In this document: one piece after another, positions 61,135 through 61,558 of the stretch | Layout of the letters: every line of letters begins with the position of its first letter | Position numbering within the stretch: position 1 is the stretch's first letter | Assembly (NCBI GenBank): GCA_023415475.1 | Contig: JAEZKL010000056.1 | Coordinates: 1 to 61,558, forward strand | DNA from: Bacillota bacterium | Lineage (GTDB): Bacteria > Bacillota > Clostridia > Lachnospirales > Lachnospiraceae | DNA: 61,558 bases | Direction of reading: 5' to 3' | Position numbers and translations under genes: made by a program | The notes under the pieces: model-generated | Seen by the model: the letters and a program-made list of their open reading frames with translations, nothing else | Databases searched by the model: none | What the model was told of the DNA's origin: nothing

Positions 61135-61509
61135 ATGTATGTTGAGATTGATTTTAATAGTGATGAAGCGATTTATATCCAATTAAGAAACCAAATTATT
61201 TACGGCATCGCTACCTCCCAGCTCCAAGAAGGTGAGAATCTCCCTTCTGTCAGAGAACTGGCAGAACATATCGGAATTAATATGCACACGGTAAATAAAG
61301 CATATACTATATTAAAACAAGAAGGATATCTTAAGCTGGACCGCAGAAAAGGAGCGGTGGTTGCGCTCGACTATAACAAGCTAAAGGCGATTGAGAATAT
61401 GCGGGATGAACTTAGAGTAGTATTAGCTAGAGCATTCTGCAAGAATATCAGTTGTGAGGAGGCTCATGAAATCGTTAACGATATCTTTAACGAATTTGAA
61501 AGGGGGTAA
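61135..61509 (+). CDS. GntR/YtrA-family transcriptional regulator
   Basis: 124 aa. The winged helix is at ~10-75: AIYIQLRNQIIYGIATSQLQ, then ENLPSVRELAEHIGINMHTV with the recognition helix and ILKQEGYLKLDRRKGAVV wing. A short C-terminal helical dimerisation part follows, as in the YtrA group, with no ligand-binding FadR/HutC domain. ATG 61135 has GAGGTG upstream; earlier in-frame starts would run through the promoter. It is followed 5 bases later by an McsA-like gene. The operator on its own promoter suggests negative autoregulation of the whole operon. Confidence 0.92.
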   Translation: MYVEIDFNSDEAIYIQLRNQIIYGIATSQLQEGENLPSVRELAEHIGINMHTVNKAYTILKQEGYLKLDRRKGAVVALDYNKLKAIENMRDELRVVLARAFCKNISCEEAHEIVNDIFNEFERG

Positions 61510-61514
61510 TTACA

Positions 61515-61558
61515 ATGTTATGTGACAGATGCCAGAAGAGAGATGCAAAAATATTGTA
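61515..61558 (+). CDS. Start of an McsA-like zinc-finger protein (cut by window end)
   Basis: ATG at 61515 with a GGGGG ribosome site at 61502-61506. The 14 visible residues (MLCDRCQKRDAKIL) show the CxxC zinc-finger start typical of McsA, the activator of the arginine kinase McsB in Firmicute protein quality control. The identification rests on this short piece and on position after a regulator gene, where ctsR-mcsA-mcsB-clpC operons begin; it could be another CxxC protein. Confidence 0.5.
   Translation, partial: MLCDRCQKRDAKIL

Overview
This window looks like chromosomal DNA of a low-to-moderate GC, anaerobic Firmicute, most likely of the Lachnospiraceae (Clostridium phytofermentans / Lachnoclostridium-like). 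The evidence is HprK, a Crh/HPr-like protein, WhiA and RapZ in one cluster, a ROK glucokinase, an [FeFe]-hydrogenase-like protein, TTG starts with strong Shine-Dalgarno sites, and many small secreted proteins with Ig-like domains. This assignment is inference; no 16S rRNA or tRNA gene was seen.

Region 1 (1-12.1 kb) is an AT-rich surface-glycan or protein-glycosylation block. It holds a 5'-truncated nucleotide-binding-like ORF, a GT8 glycosyltransferase, a SAM methyltransferase, a DUF1919 protein, UDP-glucose 6-dehydrogenase, a polysaccharide pyruvyl transferase-like protein, a DUF115/Maf-like protein, a secreted protein of unknown function, a GT2-TPR glycosyltransferase and a second DUF115-type protein that keeps only the N-terminal half. 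Region 2 (12.1-20.6 kb) holds a divergent signal peptidase II overlapping convergent pyrG, pyrG's structured leader RNA, ftsH, a DUF6054-like gene, a racemase remnant and a VanR/VanS-like two-component system. Region 3 (20.9-35.8 kb) is conserved housekeeping: uvrC, hprK, ROK glucokinase, murB, rapZ, whiA, a Crh-like HPr, a polysaccharide deacetylase, dnaE, pfkA and tudS.

Region 4 (35.8-48 kb) has an ABC exporter, an ECF sigma factor with its probable membrane anti-sigma factor, an acidic membrane protein, a GT4 glycosyltransferase, a C_GCAxxG_C_C-GNAT fusion, a large Ig-like secreted protein, a bacteriohemerythrin and a convergent [FeFe]-hydrogenase-like protein. Region 5 (48-61.6 kb) has a VanZ protein, a small membrane protein, an M29 aminopeptidase with a long N-terminal extension, an ABC-2-type transporter, purM-purN-purD, a secreted glucosaminidase, a membrane-anchored cohesin-like protein, a GntR regulator with a palindromic operator on its own promoter, and the start of an McsA-like gene.

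The least explained signals lie between genes. They are (a) the pyrG leader, which has a good promoter, a closed aptamer-like fold, a 9-bp antiterminator and a terminator; (b) a 140-bp multi-hairpin element between uvrC and hprK; and (c) a dispersed family of structured intergenic repeats at about 30.3, 35.1 and 41.7-42.0 kb, the last a tandem pair whose copies differ by a hairpin module. All positions were read by eye; no database search or folding program was run.
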